From: Tetragenococcus sp.
GTDB lineage: Bacteria; Bacillota; Bacilli; Lactobacillales; Enterococcaceae
DNA length: 32,968 bases
NCBI GenBank assembly: GCA_030462125.1
Contig: JAKDZT010000008.1
Location: 1 to 32,968, forward strand
Direction of reading: 5' to 3'
Shown: positions 16,870-26,633 of the stretch, piece after piece
Layout: each line of letters begins with the position of its first letter
Numbering within the stretch: the first letter of the stretch is position 1
Position numbers and translations under genes: made by a program
Notes under the pieces: generated by a model
What the model saw: the letters and a program-made list of their open reading frames with translations, nothing else
Databases searched by the model: none
Told to the model about the DNA's origin: nothing

Positions 16870-18939
16870 ATGACGGAAAATTTATTAGTGGAAGTCGGAT
16901 TAGAAGAAATGCCAGCCTATGTGGTTGCACCAAGCATTTTACAATTAGAAGAAAAGACGAAGCAGTTTTTACAAGAAAATCATTTAGCGTTTTCAGCTAT
17001 CAACTCTTTTTCCACGCCTAGACGTTTAGCTATTCAAGTACAAGACTTAGCAGAAAAACAAGCAGATACCGAAGAAGAAATTAAAGGTCCGGCGAAAAAA
17101 ATTGCATTAGATGAAAATGGCCATTGGAGTAAAGCGGCTCAAGGTTTTGTTCGTGGCCAAGGATTAACGACAGATGATATTTACTTTAAAACAATCAAAG
17201 ATACAGAATATGTTTATGTAACAAAGAAAACAGTAGGGAAAAACGCGTTTGATGTATTGTCTGGTTTAAAAGATGTTATCACCAGTTTGACATTTCCAGT
17301 GACCATGCATTGGAATAAGTTTGATTTTGAATATATACGTCCTATCCGTTGGTTAGTTGCATTATTGGGTGAACAAGTTGTACCGTTTAAGATTTTAGAC
17401 GTTCAAACAGATCGTATCACTTACGGTCATCGTTTTTTAGGTAAGTCAGTTAAATTAGCACATGCTGATATGTATGAAGAACAATTACAAGAACAATTTG
17501 TTATTGCAAATCATTTTAAACGACAAGAAATGATTGAAACACAAATGCAAGCTATTGCCCAAGAACATCATTGGCAAATTGACATGGATGAGGATTTATT
17601 AGCGGAGGTTAATAATTTAGTGGAATACCCCACAGCTTTTGTAGGAGATTTTGCAGATAAATATTTACAACTTCCAGTGGAAGTACTCGTTACTTCTATG
17701 AAAGAGCATCAGCGCTATTTTGCTGTAAAAACGCCAGAAGGTAAACTTTTACCTCATTTTATATCCGTGCGCAACGGAAATGAAACTAAAATTGAAAATG
17801 TTGCACAAGGGAACGAAAAAGTCCTAGTAGCACGCTTGGAAGATGCGGAATTCTTTTATCAAGAAGATCAAAAATTAAGCATTGATGAATGCGTCGAAAA
17901 GTTAAAGAATGTTACTTTTCATGAAAAAATTGGTTCCATGTATGAAAAAATGCAACGAGTCCAAACGATTACGCAAATTATTGGAAAATACCTAGGCTTA
18001 TCTACAGAAGAATTAGCGGATTTACAACGTGCAGCTCAAATCTATAAATTTGATTTAGTGACTAATATGGTTGACGAGTTCCCCGAATTACAAGGGATTA
18101 TGGGCGAAAAATATGCTTTATTAAAAGGTGAAAAGCCAGAGGTAGCTCAAGCGATACGAGAACATTATTTGCCTATTGCTAGTGAAGGAGAGTTACCAAC
18201 CTCAAATATCGGAGCTGTTTTAGCAATTGCTGATAAGTTGGATAGTTTATTGACCTTTTTTGCCGCAGGATTGAAACCGAAAAGTTCCAGCGATCCGTAT
18301 GCTTTAAGACGACAAACTTATGGCATTGTGCGAATTTTAGCTGCTAAGCATTGGCCATTTCCTTTTACTTCCTTACAACAAAAAATTGAAGAAACGATTA
18401 ACCAAAATGAAGGGCGTTACGGGGCTCATTTAGCAGACCAAGCCGCAGAAGTTCGTAACTTTTTAAAAGGACGTTTACGACAATTTTTATTAGCACAAGA
18501 GCATCGCTATGATGTCATTGACGCTGTTTTAGACGCTGATCAAGACGACCTACATCAATTATTTGAAGCCGCGAATACCTTAGGTCAACATTTACATGAT
18601 GAAGATTTCAAATCTTCCATTGAAGCTTTGACGCGCGTAATGAATTTAGGGCAAAAAGATCAAAGCAAAAATGCTGTTGATCCTTCGCTATTTGAAAATG
18701 AGACGGAAGAAAACTTATATCAAGCTGTTAAAGAACTTGAAGGAAAATTTGCTCAACAAACCGTGGAAGAAAATTACCAAGCTTTGACCCATCTACGTCC
18801 ACTTATTGAGGATTACTTTGATCAAACAATGGTAATGACAGACGATGAAGCGGTACGTAATAACCGTTTGGCGTTGTTAAGAAAAATCACGCAAATGGCT
18901 ATTGCTGTCGCAAGTTTAAATGACTTAGTAACCAAATAA
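16870..18939 (+). CDS. glyS: Glycyl-tRNA synthetase beta subunit
   Basis: [62 protein letters not shown]. Confidence 0.98.
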   Translation: MTENLLVEVGLEEMPAYVVAPSILQLEEKTKQFLQENHLAFSAINSFSTPRRLAIQVQDLAEKQADTEEEIKGPAKKIALDENGHWSKAAQGFVRGQGLTTDDIYFKTIKDTEYVYVTKKTVGKNAFDVLSGLKDVITSLTFPVTMHWNKFDFEYIRPIRWLVALLGEQVVPFKILDVQTDRITYGHRFLGKSVKLAHADMYEEQLQEQFVIANHFKRQEMIETQMQAIAQEHHWQIDMDEDLLAEVNNLVEYPTAFVGDFADKYLQLPVEVLVTSMKEHQRYFAVKTPEGKLLPHFISVRNGNETKIENVAQGNEKVLVARLEDAEFFYQEDQKLSIDECVEKLKNVTFHEKIGSMYEKMQRVQTITQIIGKYLGLSTEELADLQRAAQIYKFDLVTNMVDEFPELQGIMGEKYALLKGEKPEVAQAIREHYLPIASEGELPTSNIGAVLAIADKLDSLLTFFAAGLKPKSSSDPYALRRQTYGIVRILAAKHWPFPFTSLQQKIEETINQNEGRYGAHLADQAAEVRNFLKGRLRQFLLAQEHRYDVIDAVLDADQDDLHQLFEAANTLGQHLHDEDFKSSIEALTRVMNLGQKDQSKNAVDPSLFENETEENLYQAVKELEGKFAQQTVEENYQALTHLRPLIEDYFDQTMVMTDDEAVRNNRLALLRKITQMAIAVASLNDLVTK

Positions 18940-18940
18940 A

Positions 18941-18990
18941 ATAAAAGCCAAGTAAAGTCGGGATTTTACCTGATTTTACTTGGCTTTTAT
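18941..18990. terminator. Bidirectional terminator between glyS and AEC transporter
   Basis: ATAAAAGCCAAGTAAA (18941-18956) / TTTACTTGGCTTTTAT (18975-18990), perfect 16-bp stem. Confidence 0.85.
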
Positions 18991-19938
18991 TTATACCATA
19001 TAAATTATTTTTAATAAGAAAGGAATATAGAGTAAATACAATAAGACCGAATATCCCAAGCTAGAAGCGGCAAACTCTTCATCTGCACGATAGCTACGTG
19101 CGAGTATAGGGATAGAGTTTTGCACCGGCATTGCGGCTTGAATGATAAATACTTGCAACATTAAGGTAGGAACTGTAATCCATTGGCCTAACAACCAGAC
19201 AATTAAAGGAGAAAACACATAGCGCCCCAATAATACACCGATAATATCTTTATTTAATTTGAGATTTTTAATCCCATGAAAATAGACGATGATTCCTATG
19301 ATAAACATGGATAAAGGGGTCGTTAAGTTTGCCAGATAGGTTCCAAAGTCAGCGAGAAATTCGGGAACTTTGATATTTAATAACATCCAAACCAATCCGA
19401 TTAAAAAACCCAATAGAGCAGGAGAGAAGATTTTTTTAAGAACGGCTAAGGGATTGAAAGTGACGGTGGCTTCTTTGATCTGTGGACCGTCTAAGGCAAT
19501 AAAGTAAACCCCTAATGTCCAAAAAATCGTTGTATTGATGATGTAATACAACAAAACATAAGGGACAGCTTCTTCACCGAAAATAGCTAAGTTAATAGGT
19601 AAGCCAATAAAAATGGTATTTGAACAAGTAAAAATCGTTGTAAAAATCCCTCTACGGGAAGCTTTAACTTGAAAAAGCCGACGATAGACTATACTGACAA
19701 GCATGGTTAAAAGCATTGAAAGAATAGGAATGATCATTCCTTGAAAAAGAGATAGAAATTCCTCTTTAGAAAAATTGTCAGTTATCGTTAGAAACATATT
19801 AAAAGGTAAAGCCAAGTTTAATACGAGTTTAGAAAATACATCCGCTGTACGATTAGAAAACCATTGTCTATAAGATAAAAAATAACCGACAAACATTAAT
19901 AAAAAAATCACTAAAATATTTAAATAAGCTTCTAGCAA
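18991..19938 (-). CDS. AEC-family (auxin efflux carrier/malate permease type) transporter
   Basis: 315 aa multi-TM: FLLMFVGYFLSYRQWFSNRTADVFSKLVLNLALPFNMFLTIT; C-terminal AAMPVQNSIPILARSYRADEEFAASSLGYSVLLY. Confidence 0.88.
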   Translation of the reverse strand: MLEAYLNILVIFLLMFVGYFLSYRQWFSNRTADVFSKLVLNLALPFNMFLTITDNFSKEEFLSLFQGMIIPILSMLLTMLVSIVYRRLFQVKASRRGIFTTIFTCSNTIFIGLPINLAIFGEEAVPYVLLYYIINTTIFWTLGVYFIALDGPQIKEATVTFNPLAVLKKIFSPALLGFLIGLVWMLLNIKVPEFLADFGTYLANLTTPLSMFIIGIIVYFHGIKNLKLNKDIIGVLLGRYVFSPLIVWLLGQWITVPTLMLQVFIIQAAMPVQNSIPILARSYRADEEFAASSLGYSVLLYLLYIPFLLKIIYMV

Positions 19939-19953
19939 TAATGAGCGACCTCC

Positions 19954-19996
19954 TTAAAAAAAGCGAAAAAGGAAGAACTTCTTCCCATTTCGCTTC
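19954..19996 (-). terminator. Terminator downstream of yidC (minus strand)
   Basis: Minus strand AGCGAAATGGGAAGAAG-TTCTTCCTTTTTCGCT followed by TTTTTTT. Confidence 0.7.
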
Positions 19997-20000
19997 ATTC

Positions 20001-20945
20001 TTAATTATTGTTATGATGATGTTGCTGCTTACCCGCGTTTCTGTTTCTATTTTTATTAGAATTTGTCGGCTTAGCTGCTGCTTTTTGTTTAGCCTCAGTG
20101 GCAGGCGACGGCTCTTTTCGTTCAGTAACAACAGTTTTTGGCGGATTTTCTTCCATTTCTTTAGCAATTTGTTTTTTGATGCGCGGTTTCATCAAAACAT
20201 TGGTAATAAATGTTTGAATACATCCGATGATCCCACCAACAACCCAATATAAAGTAGTTCCAGCAGGTGAAGAAAGGGATACAAATACGATCATCATCGG
20301 TGAAACGATCATCATACTACGCATTTGTTTTTTCTGCTCAGCAGGAATTCCAATCATTGAAATAAACGATTGAGCGACATAAGCTAATCCGGCAAACACA
20401 ACGAGCGCTAAACTACGTTCACCTAGGTTCATACCAAAAAAGGTAGCTGATCCAATCCCCGGCGTATAACGGGTAGTAAAGAATAAGGCCGAAAAGATCG
20501 GCATTTGAATCAATAATGGTAAACAACCAATTCCACCGAACATACTGACATTGTTTTCTTTATAGACCTCTTGCATTTCTTTTTGTGCTTGCATTTGTTC
20601 TTCTTGGGAAGAGGCTTTTTTCATATTAGCTTGGGCAATATCGATTTGTGGTTTCAAATATTGCATTTTCTCTGATTGAAACATTGATTTACGCGATTGA
20701 TGAATCATTAACGGCATTAAAATAAAACGAATAATGATCGTTAAAACAATGATAGCCCAACCAAAACCTAATCCCCAATTATCAGCCATATAGGTTAAAA
20801 AGCTACCTAAGGGATTTACTAAAAAGCGATAAATGAGGCCACTAGGATCAGGCGATCCATCGTCTAGACGTTTTACGCAACCGCTAAGTGTGATCAACGT
20901 TGCTAAAAGGCCAGAAGTAAGCAGCCATTTTTTTATTTTATTCAT
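20001..20945 (-). CDS. yidC: Membrane protein insertase YidC/OxaA (lipoprotein-type)
   Basis: Lipobox TLSGCVK; GWAIIVLTIIIRFILMPLMIHQSRKSMFQSEKMQYLKPQ; GGIGCLPLLIQMPIFSALF; basic C-terminal tail. Confidence 0.96.
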   Translation of the reverse strand: MNKIKKWLLTSGLLATLITLSGCVKRLDDGSPDPSGLIYRFLVNPLGSFLTYMADNWGLGFGWAIIVLTIIIRFILMPLMIHQSRKSMFQSEKMQYLKPQIDIAQANMKKASSQEEQMQAQKEMQEVYKENNVSMFGGIGCLPLLIQMPIFSALFFTTRYTPGIGSATFFGMNLGERSLALVVFAGLAYVAQSFISMIGIPAEQKKQMRSMMIVSPMMIVFVSLSSPAGTTLYWVVGGIIGCIQTFITNVLMKPRIKKQIAKEMEENPPKTVVTERKEPSPATEAKQKAAAKPTNSNKNRNRNAGKQQHHHNNN

Positions 20946-21050
20946 GTTATTTTCCTTTACTTTCCTTAATTTTGCACAAACTTAACTATACTAAAAAACG
21001 GGCTGTTTTTCAATGTACAATAACAAAATAAAGGAAAGAAAAAGAAATTT

Positions 21051-21323
21051 TTAATTAGCGATAAAGCTATTGCGTTCTTTAATTGATGGATCATCTTCAA
21101 CTTTGATATTAGACACATGCCCTGCAGGAGAAGGGGATTCTTTAACCCTTTGAATAAAGCGTTCTATCGCATTATCTTCACCACAAGCTTCCATTGATAC
21201 CGAACCGTCCATTTCGTTTCTTGCAACGCCGGTAACGCCCAACTCATCAGCGACCATTTTGGTAGAATAACGAAAACCTACACCTTGTACACGTCCTTCG
21301 ACTATCATTCGTACTTTTCTCAT
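21051..21323 (-). CDS. acyP: Acylphosphatase
   Basis: VEGRVQGVGFRYSTKMVADELGVTGVARNEMDGSVSMEACGED. Confidence 0.95.
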   Translation of the reverse strand: MRKVRMIVEGRVQGVGFRYSTKMVADELGVTGVARNEMDGSVSMEACGEDNAIERFIQRVKESPSPAGHVSNIKVEDDPSIKERNSFIAN

Positions 21324-21393
21324 GTTGTAACCCTCCTCTTTTAACTACATAATAGCGCTTTTTAAAGAAATGAACAAGTAAAGCAATTTTTTG

Positions 21394-21402
21394 TGTTATA
21401 AT
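21394..21402 (+). promoter_or_regulatory. Extended -10 promoter for TrmH-family methyltransferase gene
   Basis: TGTTATAAT, TATAAT at 21397-21402. Confidence 0.55.
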
Positions 21403-21419
21403 AGCTTTGAGGTGAAATT

Positions 21420-22178
21420 GTGAAAGAGATCCAAGCAGCAAAAAATAACAAAATAAAAGAATTAAAGAAACTTCATCAAAGAAAATATCGTAGCCAATCG
21501 GAGAATTATTTATTAGAAGGCTTTCATTTAGTGGAAGAAGCGGCAAAGGCTAACGCAAAGATTAAAGAAGTTTATCTTGACGAACGCGGCTTGCAATTAT
21601 GGCAAGAATGGGTTGAGCGCTATCAGCTTGATTATTATTTACTTTCTGATGAGGCGATGAAAGCTCTATCTGAATTACCCACGCCTCAAGGGATGATTGC
21701 CTTAGTGCAAAAAAGTGATCCGAACCTTGCAGATTTTTCTGGCAAATGGTTGTTACTAGACAATGTGCAAGATCCTGGAAACGTTGGTACGATCGTACGA
21801 ACAGCTGATGCAGCAGGTTTTGATGGTGTGTTTCTAGGAAAAGGATCGGCTGACAAGTATAGTAGTAAAGTGTTACGAAGTATGCAAGGAAGCCAGTTTC
21901 ATTTACCCATTTTCAGCGGGGACATAAAAGAAACGATCCCTGAATTCAAAAAAATGGGTAGTAACGTTTACGGTACCAAATTAGATCAAGCAGCTTTATC
22001 CTACACACAGGTTGAAAAAACGCCATCTTTTGCTCTTATTCTAGGTAATGAAGGCCAAGGAATGACGGAAGAAATTTTACAAATGACAGACCAAAACTTG
22101 TATATTCCTATATATGGTGCTGCTGAATCGCTTAATGTCGGAGTTGCAGCCGGAATTTTAATGTATGCATTGATCTAA
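21420..22178 (+). CDS. TrmH/SpoU-family RNA methyltransferase
   Basis: GTG start. LLDNVQDPGNVGTIVRTADAAGFDGVFLG, LILGNEGQGM, IPIYGAAESLNVGVAAGILMY. Confidence 0.95.
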   Translation: MKEIQAAKNNKIKELKKLHQRKYRSQSENYLLEGFHLVEEAAKANAKIKEVYLDERGLQLWQEWVERYQLDYYLLSDEAMKALSELPTPQGMIALVQKSDPNLADFSGKWLLLDNVQDPGNVGTIVRTADAAGFDGVFLGKGSADKYSSKVLRSMQGSQFHLPIFSGDIKETIPEFKKMGSNVYGTKLDQAALSYTQVEKTPSFALILGNEGQGMTEEILQMTDQNLYIPIYGAAESLNVGVAAGILMYALI

Positions 22179-22300
22179 GAGGTTAAGGAACTTTTAAAAT
22201 TAAGCGTTTTTTTGTTTGAATGTTTAGCTTGTAGGTGAAAACGTGTTATACTCGAAAGTGTAAATATATAAAAGTCCAAAAAAGGTGGCAATCAATTTAT

Positions 22301-22804
22301 ATGAAAATAACTTGGCAAGAAGATCCGGAATATGTTTCCTATGTAGAGGATTTACTTGAAACAGAAGAGGTTCAAAAATTAGGCGTGTTTGTTCAACACA
22401 GACATTCTACACGTTTAGAACATTCTATCAGCGTTTCATATAGTAGTTATAAATTAGCAAAGAGATTCAACGGAGATGCCAAAGCTTGTGCTCGTGCAGG
22501 GTTGCTACATGACTTGTTTTATTACGATTGGCGCACAACCAAGTTTGATGAAGGAACTCATGCCTATGTGCATCCACGAATCGCTTGTAAAAACGCTGAA
22601 AAATTAACTGAATTAACAGACATGGAAAAAGATATTATCATTAAGCATATGTTTGGCGCTACCATTGCACCACCACGTTATAAAGAAAGTTATATCGTAA
22701 CAATGGTCGACAAATATTGTGCAGTAAAAGAAGCAAGTCTTCCAATGAGTGAACGAATTAAACATCGTTGGAATACAACATTTAAGAAAAAACAATCAGC
22801 TTAG
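22301..22804 (+). CDS. HD-domain protein (predicted phosphohydrolase)
   Basis: ATG at 22301 with AAAGGTGG upstream; the ORF-track start 22235 is likely too early. HSTRLEHSISVSYSSYKLAKRF...ARAGLLHDLFYYDW HD signature. Confidence 0.85.
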   Translation: MKITWQEDPEYVSYVEDLLETEEVQKLGVFVQHRHSTRLEHSISVSYSSYKLAKRFNGDAKACARAGLLHDLFYYDWRTTKFDEGTHAYVHPRIACKNAEKLTELTDMEKDIIIKHMFGATIAPPRYKESYIVTMVDKYCAVKEASLPMSERIKHRWNTTFKKKQSA

Positions 22805-22805
22805 A

Positions 22806-22843
22806 AAAAAACTTGAACTATTTTTTTAGTTCAAGTTTTTTTG
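22806..22843 (+). terminator. Rho-independent terminator
   Basis: AAAACTTGAACTA-TTTTTT-TAGTTCAAGTTTT then TTT. Confidence 0.85.
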
Positions 22844-22889
22844 CGCGATTGAGAGATTTAATCATAATATGAAAAGTTTTATTCGAATC

Positions 22890-23037
22890 CTACCCTAGTT
22901 TTCCTGGTTTCTAGGGTCCCTATTCTGAACCTACCCTAGATTTTTTATTTCTAGGGTCATTATTTTGAATCTACCCTAGATTTCTAATTTCTAGGGTCCC
23001 TATTTTGAATCTACCTTAGATTTCTAATTTCTAGAGC
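22890..23037. repeat. Tandem array of four inverted-repeat units, ACCCTAG-N11/12-CTAGGGT, 40-41-bp period
   Basis: CTACCCTAG at 22890, 22931, 22971, and CTACCTTAG at 23011. CTAGGGT at 22911, 22951, 22991, and degenerate CTAGAGC at 23031. Confidence 0.96.
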
Positions 23038-23205
23038 TACTTTCAAGAAACGCTCTCCATCTTTTGAAAAATAAGGGGCGTTGCCATTAGTAGCTGTCAC
23101 GATCTAATTACAAATAACGACTTTTTTTCCTCACTACTACAAGCCTTGATAAATTTTACACTTTACATACATTAAGCAAAAGTTCCCTTGTTGAATGCGC
23201 GGGTC

Positions 23206-24411
23206 TTAAGGGCTGAAGATTTGTGAAATAATGGATAGCCCTAATAATAAAAATCCCATCACACCAACAATGGTAAAATGCCGCTTTCGCTTCATAGCAA
23301 TGACGGCGATAAATTCGCGTAAAAAAGCGTTGGGAAGGTAGTAAAATGCTGTTTTGGCACCAATTCCTTCTGCTTTTAAATGCGCCATTTTTGCAAATAT
23401 CCCAGCGCGGAAAATATGGTAATTATTGGATGAAAAGATGACGTTAGGCGATTTGATTCCTGAATGGTCGATAATTTCTCGGGAATATTGCATATTTTCA
23501 AGTGTGGTGGCCGAGTTCGTTTCGATTAAAATATCCTCTTCTGGAATCCCTTGTTGAAGAGCATATTTTTTCATCGCTACCGCTTCAGGAACTTTTTCAT
23601 CTGGTCCTTGGCCACCAGACATAATAAATCTTACTAAATGTCGAGTATACTTTCGTTGTTGATAATAAAAAGTGATCGCGCGCTGAATACGACTAGCTAG
23701 TAAAGGAGAAACATATTCCCCATGAACTAGACCTGCGCCTAAAACAATAATAAAGTCTTGCTTATAAGAGGGACGGTTAAATTGATATAAAATCGAAGCG
23801 CTGAGAAAATTTAAAAAGGCAATAACAAAATAGGCAAACATTGCCGGTAAAATAGATAGTAATAATGTTGCCCAATTTGGCAGCATGTTAGCGATAAATG
23901 AATCATAAACCAACCATATAGACATTAAAACTGCTAAAATTAAGGTCAATAAGTTTGCTAATGAATGTGTTTCTCTTCTAATGACCACAAGAGCATTCCA
24001 GTAAAATAAAATAATCAAACCCGTAAAGCCAAATAAAGCAACCGCTAGAAATAAAATACCAACTAAAGAGAGCAAACCAAACACGAGTAGATCTTGTGTG
24101 ATTAAAAAATTATAGATTAAATAAATGCCCAAACTAATAATAAATAGGTTAAAAAGGAAACCATTCATCACACGTGCCTTTTCGCGGTGAAACATCCAAG
24201 CAAAAAGACCAAAAAAAAGCAGCGGAACAATAAAAAAATAACTTTTATTGAGAGCTTCAATAGTGGCTAAATATAGGATTAAATAGAAAAAAGATCCGTA
24301 GGCTAGTTTTAAAAAGAAACCAGGCTTGTTACTTTTTTTATGTCGTTTTATAAGGATAAAAACGAGTAATATATAAGGTAGCACAAACCAAGGGATGTAC
24401 TCATAGTTCAT
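23206..24411 (-). CDS. YdcF/DUF218 (ElyC/SanA-like) membrane protein
   Basis: N-terminal multi-TM; IIVLGAGLVHGEYVSPLLASRIQRAITFY, FIMSGGQGPDEKVPEAVAMKKYALQQGIPEEDILIETNSATTLENM. MNYEYIPW start at 24411 has AAGGAG upstream on the minus strand. Confidence 0.9.
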   Translation of the reverse strand: MNYEYIPWFVLPYILLVFILIKRHKKSNKPGFFLKLAYGSFFYLILYLATIEALNKSYFFIVPLLFFGLFAWMFHREKARVMNGFLFNLFIISLGIYLIYNFLITQDLLVFGLLSLVGILFLAVALFGFTGLIILFYWNALVVIRRETHSLANLLTLILAVLMSIWLVYDSFIANMLPNWATLLLSILPAMFAYFVIAFLNFLSASILYQFNRPSYKQDFIIVLGAGLVHGEYVSPLLASRIQRAITFYYQQRKYTRHLVRFIMSGGQGPDEKVPEAVAMKKYALQQGIPEEDILIETNSATTLENMQYSREIIDHSGIKSPNVIFSSNNYHIFRAGIFAKMAHLKAEGIGAKTAFYYLPNAFLREFIAVIAMKRKRHFTIVGVMGFLLLGLSIISQIFSP

Positions 24412-24528
24412 AAAATTCACTCCTTGTAGGCATAGTATAGCAAAATTTTTTAATAAATACTTGTAATATTCGCTCAATTGTAAAAAATTCGTTACAATAA
24501 AGAAGAGCAAAATGAAGGAGATGATTAT

Positions 24529-25011
24529 TTGGAACTAGGTGAAGTGATCCAAACGACTAAGCCAGTGTTTGTCGTTATTGGTAAAGAAGGTCAAGGGCCA
24601 GCAGAAGATGCCCCTACTTGGGTACCTGAATTGTGGAAAGCCGTTTATCAGGATTTGGACGAATTGAATGAACTTGTTGATAAAGAAACGGAAGAGGCAG
24701 ATTTATGGGGATTAATGTCAGATGATAAGCAGTGGCTGGCACCTTGGCAAGAACAAGGAAAATATTTAGCAGGAATTGAGCTGCCCGTCATTACTCCAGT
24801 GCCTGAAGGTTGGCAATACTGGGAAATTCCAGCAATGGAGTATTTAGTCGTTAAAACGGATGCGCCTAATCTTGATTCAATGACTCAGAAAATGTTTGAA
24901 GAAATTTTACCACGAGAAGGGCACAACCTAGTCGGAGCTGTTCAAGAACATTATCTACCTAATTTTACTTCGGGGGAAGTTGAGTTGTATTTTCCCGTTA
25001 AAATGATATAA
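24529..25011 (+). CDS. GyrI-like/effector-binding domain protein
   Basis: 160 aa, TTG start with AAGGAG upstream. AGIELPVITPVPEGWQYWEIPAMEYLVVKTD and EHYLPNFTSGEVELYFPVK are typical of stand-alone effector-binding domains. Confidence 0.72.
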   Translation: MELGEVIQTTKPVFVVIGKEGQGPAEDAPTWVPELWKAVYQDLDELNELVDKETEEADLWGLMSDDKQWLAPWQEQGKYLAGIELPVITPVPEGWQYWEIPAMEYLVVKTDAPNLDSMTQKMFEEILPREGHNLVGAVQEHYLPNFTSGEVELYFPVKMI

Positions 25012-25034
25012 AAACTTAGTAAATTTAGCTGTTT

Positions 25035-25068
25035 AAGACAGAGTGTTACGAAAGCTCTGTCTTATTTT
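25035..25068 (+). terminator. Rho-independent terminator
   Basis: AAGACAGAG...CTCTGTCTT followed by ATTTTTG. Confidence 0.8.
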
Positions 25069-25082
25069 TGACCAACAGAATA

Positions 25083-25140
25083 TTTCAAAAAAGCTGAACG
25101 ATTTAACATTTACCGTTAGTAAATGTTAAATCGTTCAGTT
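25083..25140 (-). terminator. Terminator of the D,D-carboxypeptidase gene, long perfect hairpin
   Basis: 19-bp perfect arms CTGAACGATTTAACATTTA (25094-25112) / TAAATGTTAAATCGTTCAG (25120-25138). Minus strand then reads CTTTTTTG. Confidence 0.8.
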
Positions 25141-25151
25141 ATCTGTTTTTG

Positions 25152-26441
25152 TTACTGAAAAATGCCTTTAATATTACGCCAAGCTGTGGTGAAAATATTC
25201 GCTTTTTCGGTACCAGAAGTTGTTACAATGGCGCTAGTGGAGCGCTCTTTACCATCTTCGTTATCCAAATAGCCTAAATCATCATCTTCGACTTGTGCTT
25301 GGACCGTGCCAACATTAGCACCAGATTCTACCGGAGCTTCTACCTCGTCATCTTCTAAAGACGTTTGATAAGAAACATCGTCTGTGTTTTTGTCAGTTGG
25401 CATCCAAAGGTCAATTTCATCTTGGACAGCTACTGGCAATGTTTGACTTTTTCCTTGAGGGACAGAGATTGAAGGCATTTCTGGAATTGGATCGTTATCT
25501 GTTAACACAGTTTCTTGTTTCCAATGATCAAATGTATAATCCATCAATTTATTGGTCTCATCAAACCGAGCGCCTTCATTTTCGATATCATCATGATCTG
25601 TTGCGTCTAAAATCACGGTGATGATCCGAGTACCATTTTGTTCAGTGGTACCGACAAAACAAGCTCCCGCTAATTCGGTCGTTCCAGTTTTCATTCCGTC
25701 TACGTCTGCTCTTTCTGAGGATAAACCAGGGAGCATTTTATTGAAATTTTCCATGTCAAAAGGTGTAGAAGTATCTGCGCCAAATTCTTTTTCTGGAATG
25801 CTTGTTACTTCTAGAATATCAGGAAAATCTTGTAACAAATTGCGAGTAACAATAGCTAAATCCTTAGCAGATAGTTCATTTTCATCTTCTTTTGTAGTTC
25901 CAGGATAAATGTTATCGCCTAAAAACTCATTCGATAAGCCTGTACTATTCACAATTTTAGCATCAATAATGCCCCAATCTTCGAGCTGTTCACGCATTTG
26001 GTCGACAAATTCTTCTTCAGAACCAGCCACTTTTTCTGCTAAAGCAATCGTTGCTGCATTCGCTGATTCAATGACAGCCGCTTCAAATAAGTCCTGTACT
26101 GTATAATGTTCGTTTTGGTCAAGAGGAACATTAGAAAGATCGAGATTTTCACTCAATTCTGCCACATCTTCTGAAATAGGAACTTCATCGTCCCAAGCAA
26201 GATCACCGTCTTGAATCTCTTTTTCAATTAGATATAGACTGATCAATTTGGTTGTTGAAGCAATTCCTCTGCTTTCATCACTATCTTGTTCATAGAAAAT
26301 CTTCCCTGTATCGTAGTCCACCGAAATAGCTGCCTCGGCTCTGATGTCAAGGTCTTCAGCTGCGACCTCAGTAGTAGAAAACAGCGAAGAAAGTAAAAAA
26401 ATAATCCCCATGACAAAGGGAATAAAACGTTTTTTATTCAT
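25152..26441 (-). CDS. dacA: D-alanyl-D-alanine carboxypeptidase (PBP5/DacA family)
   Basis: Signal peptide; IASTTKLISLYL (SxxK), ESANAATIALAEK (SxN), DGMKTGTTELAG (KTG). Confidence 0.93.
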   Translation of the reverse strand: MNKKRFIPFVMGIIFLLSSLFSTTEVAAEDLDIRAEAAISVDYDTGKIFYEQDSDESRGIASTTKLISLYLIEKEIQDGDLAWDDEVPISEDVAELSENLDLSNVPLDQNEHYTVQDLFEAAVIESANAATIALAEKVAGSEEEFVDQMREQLEDWGIIDAKIVNSTGLSNEFLGDNIYPGTTKEDENELSAKDLAIVTRNLLQDFPDILEVTSIPEKEFGADTSTPFDMENFNKMLPGLSSERADVDGMKTGTTELAGACFVGTTEQNGTRIITVILDATDHDDIENEGARFDETNKLMDYTFDHWKQETVLTDNDPIPEMPSISVPQGKSQTLPVAVQDEIDLWMPTDKNTDDVSYQTSLEDDEVEAPVESGANVGTVQAQVEDDDLGYLDNEDGKERSTSAIVTTSGTEKANIFTTAWRNIKGIFQ

Positions 26442-26633
26442 GTATGAGTCTCCTTTGATTTAATCAAGATGAATTCTACCAAAAGTTCAGGCAAGATTCA
26501 ATCTAAAATAAGCTCTAAGGAAATCTTTTATTTTGCTCATTATCAAATTTTTACTAAGCATAACGTAAATTAATCACGGTTTTTTAAGTAGAAATTAAGA
26601 AGATGTGGTAAAATTTTTGTAGCAGGTGATAAA

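Noticed and set aside
19941-20252. 103 aa plus-strand ORF and 99 aa minus ORF (19868-20167) near yidC
   Set aside because: Antisense or out-of-frame readings of the yidC tail and the terminator region; hydrophobic low-complexity products.
22890-23037. Stacked rho-independent terminators
   Set aside because: A separate good terminator already exists at 22806-22843. The array stems are short with long loops and lack T-runs, and the regular 40-bp period is not explained by termination.
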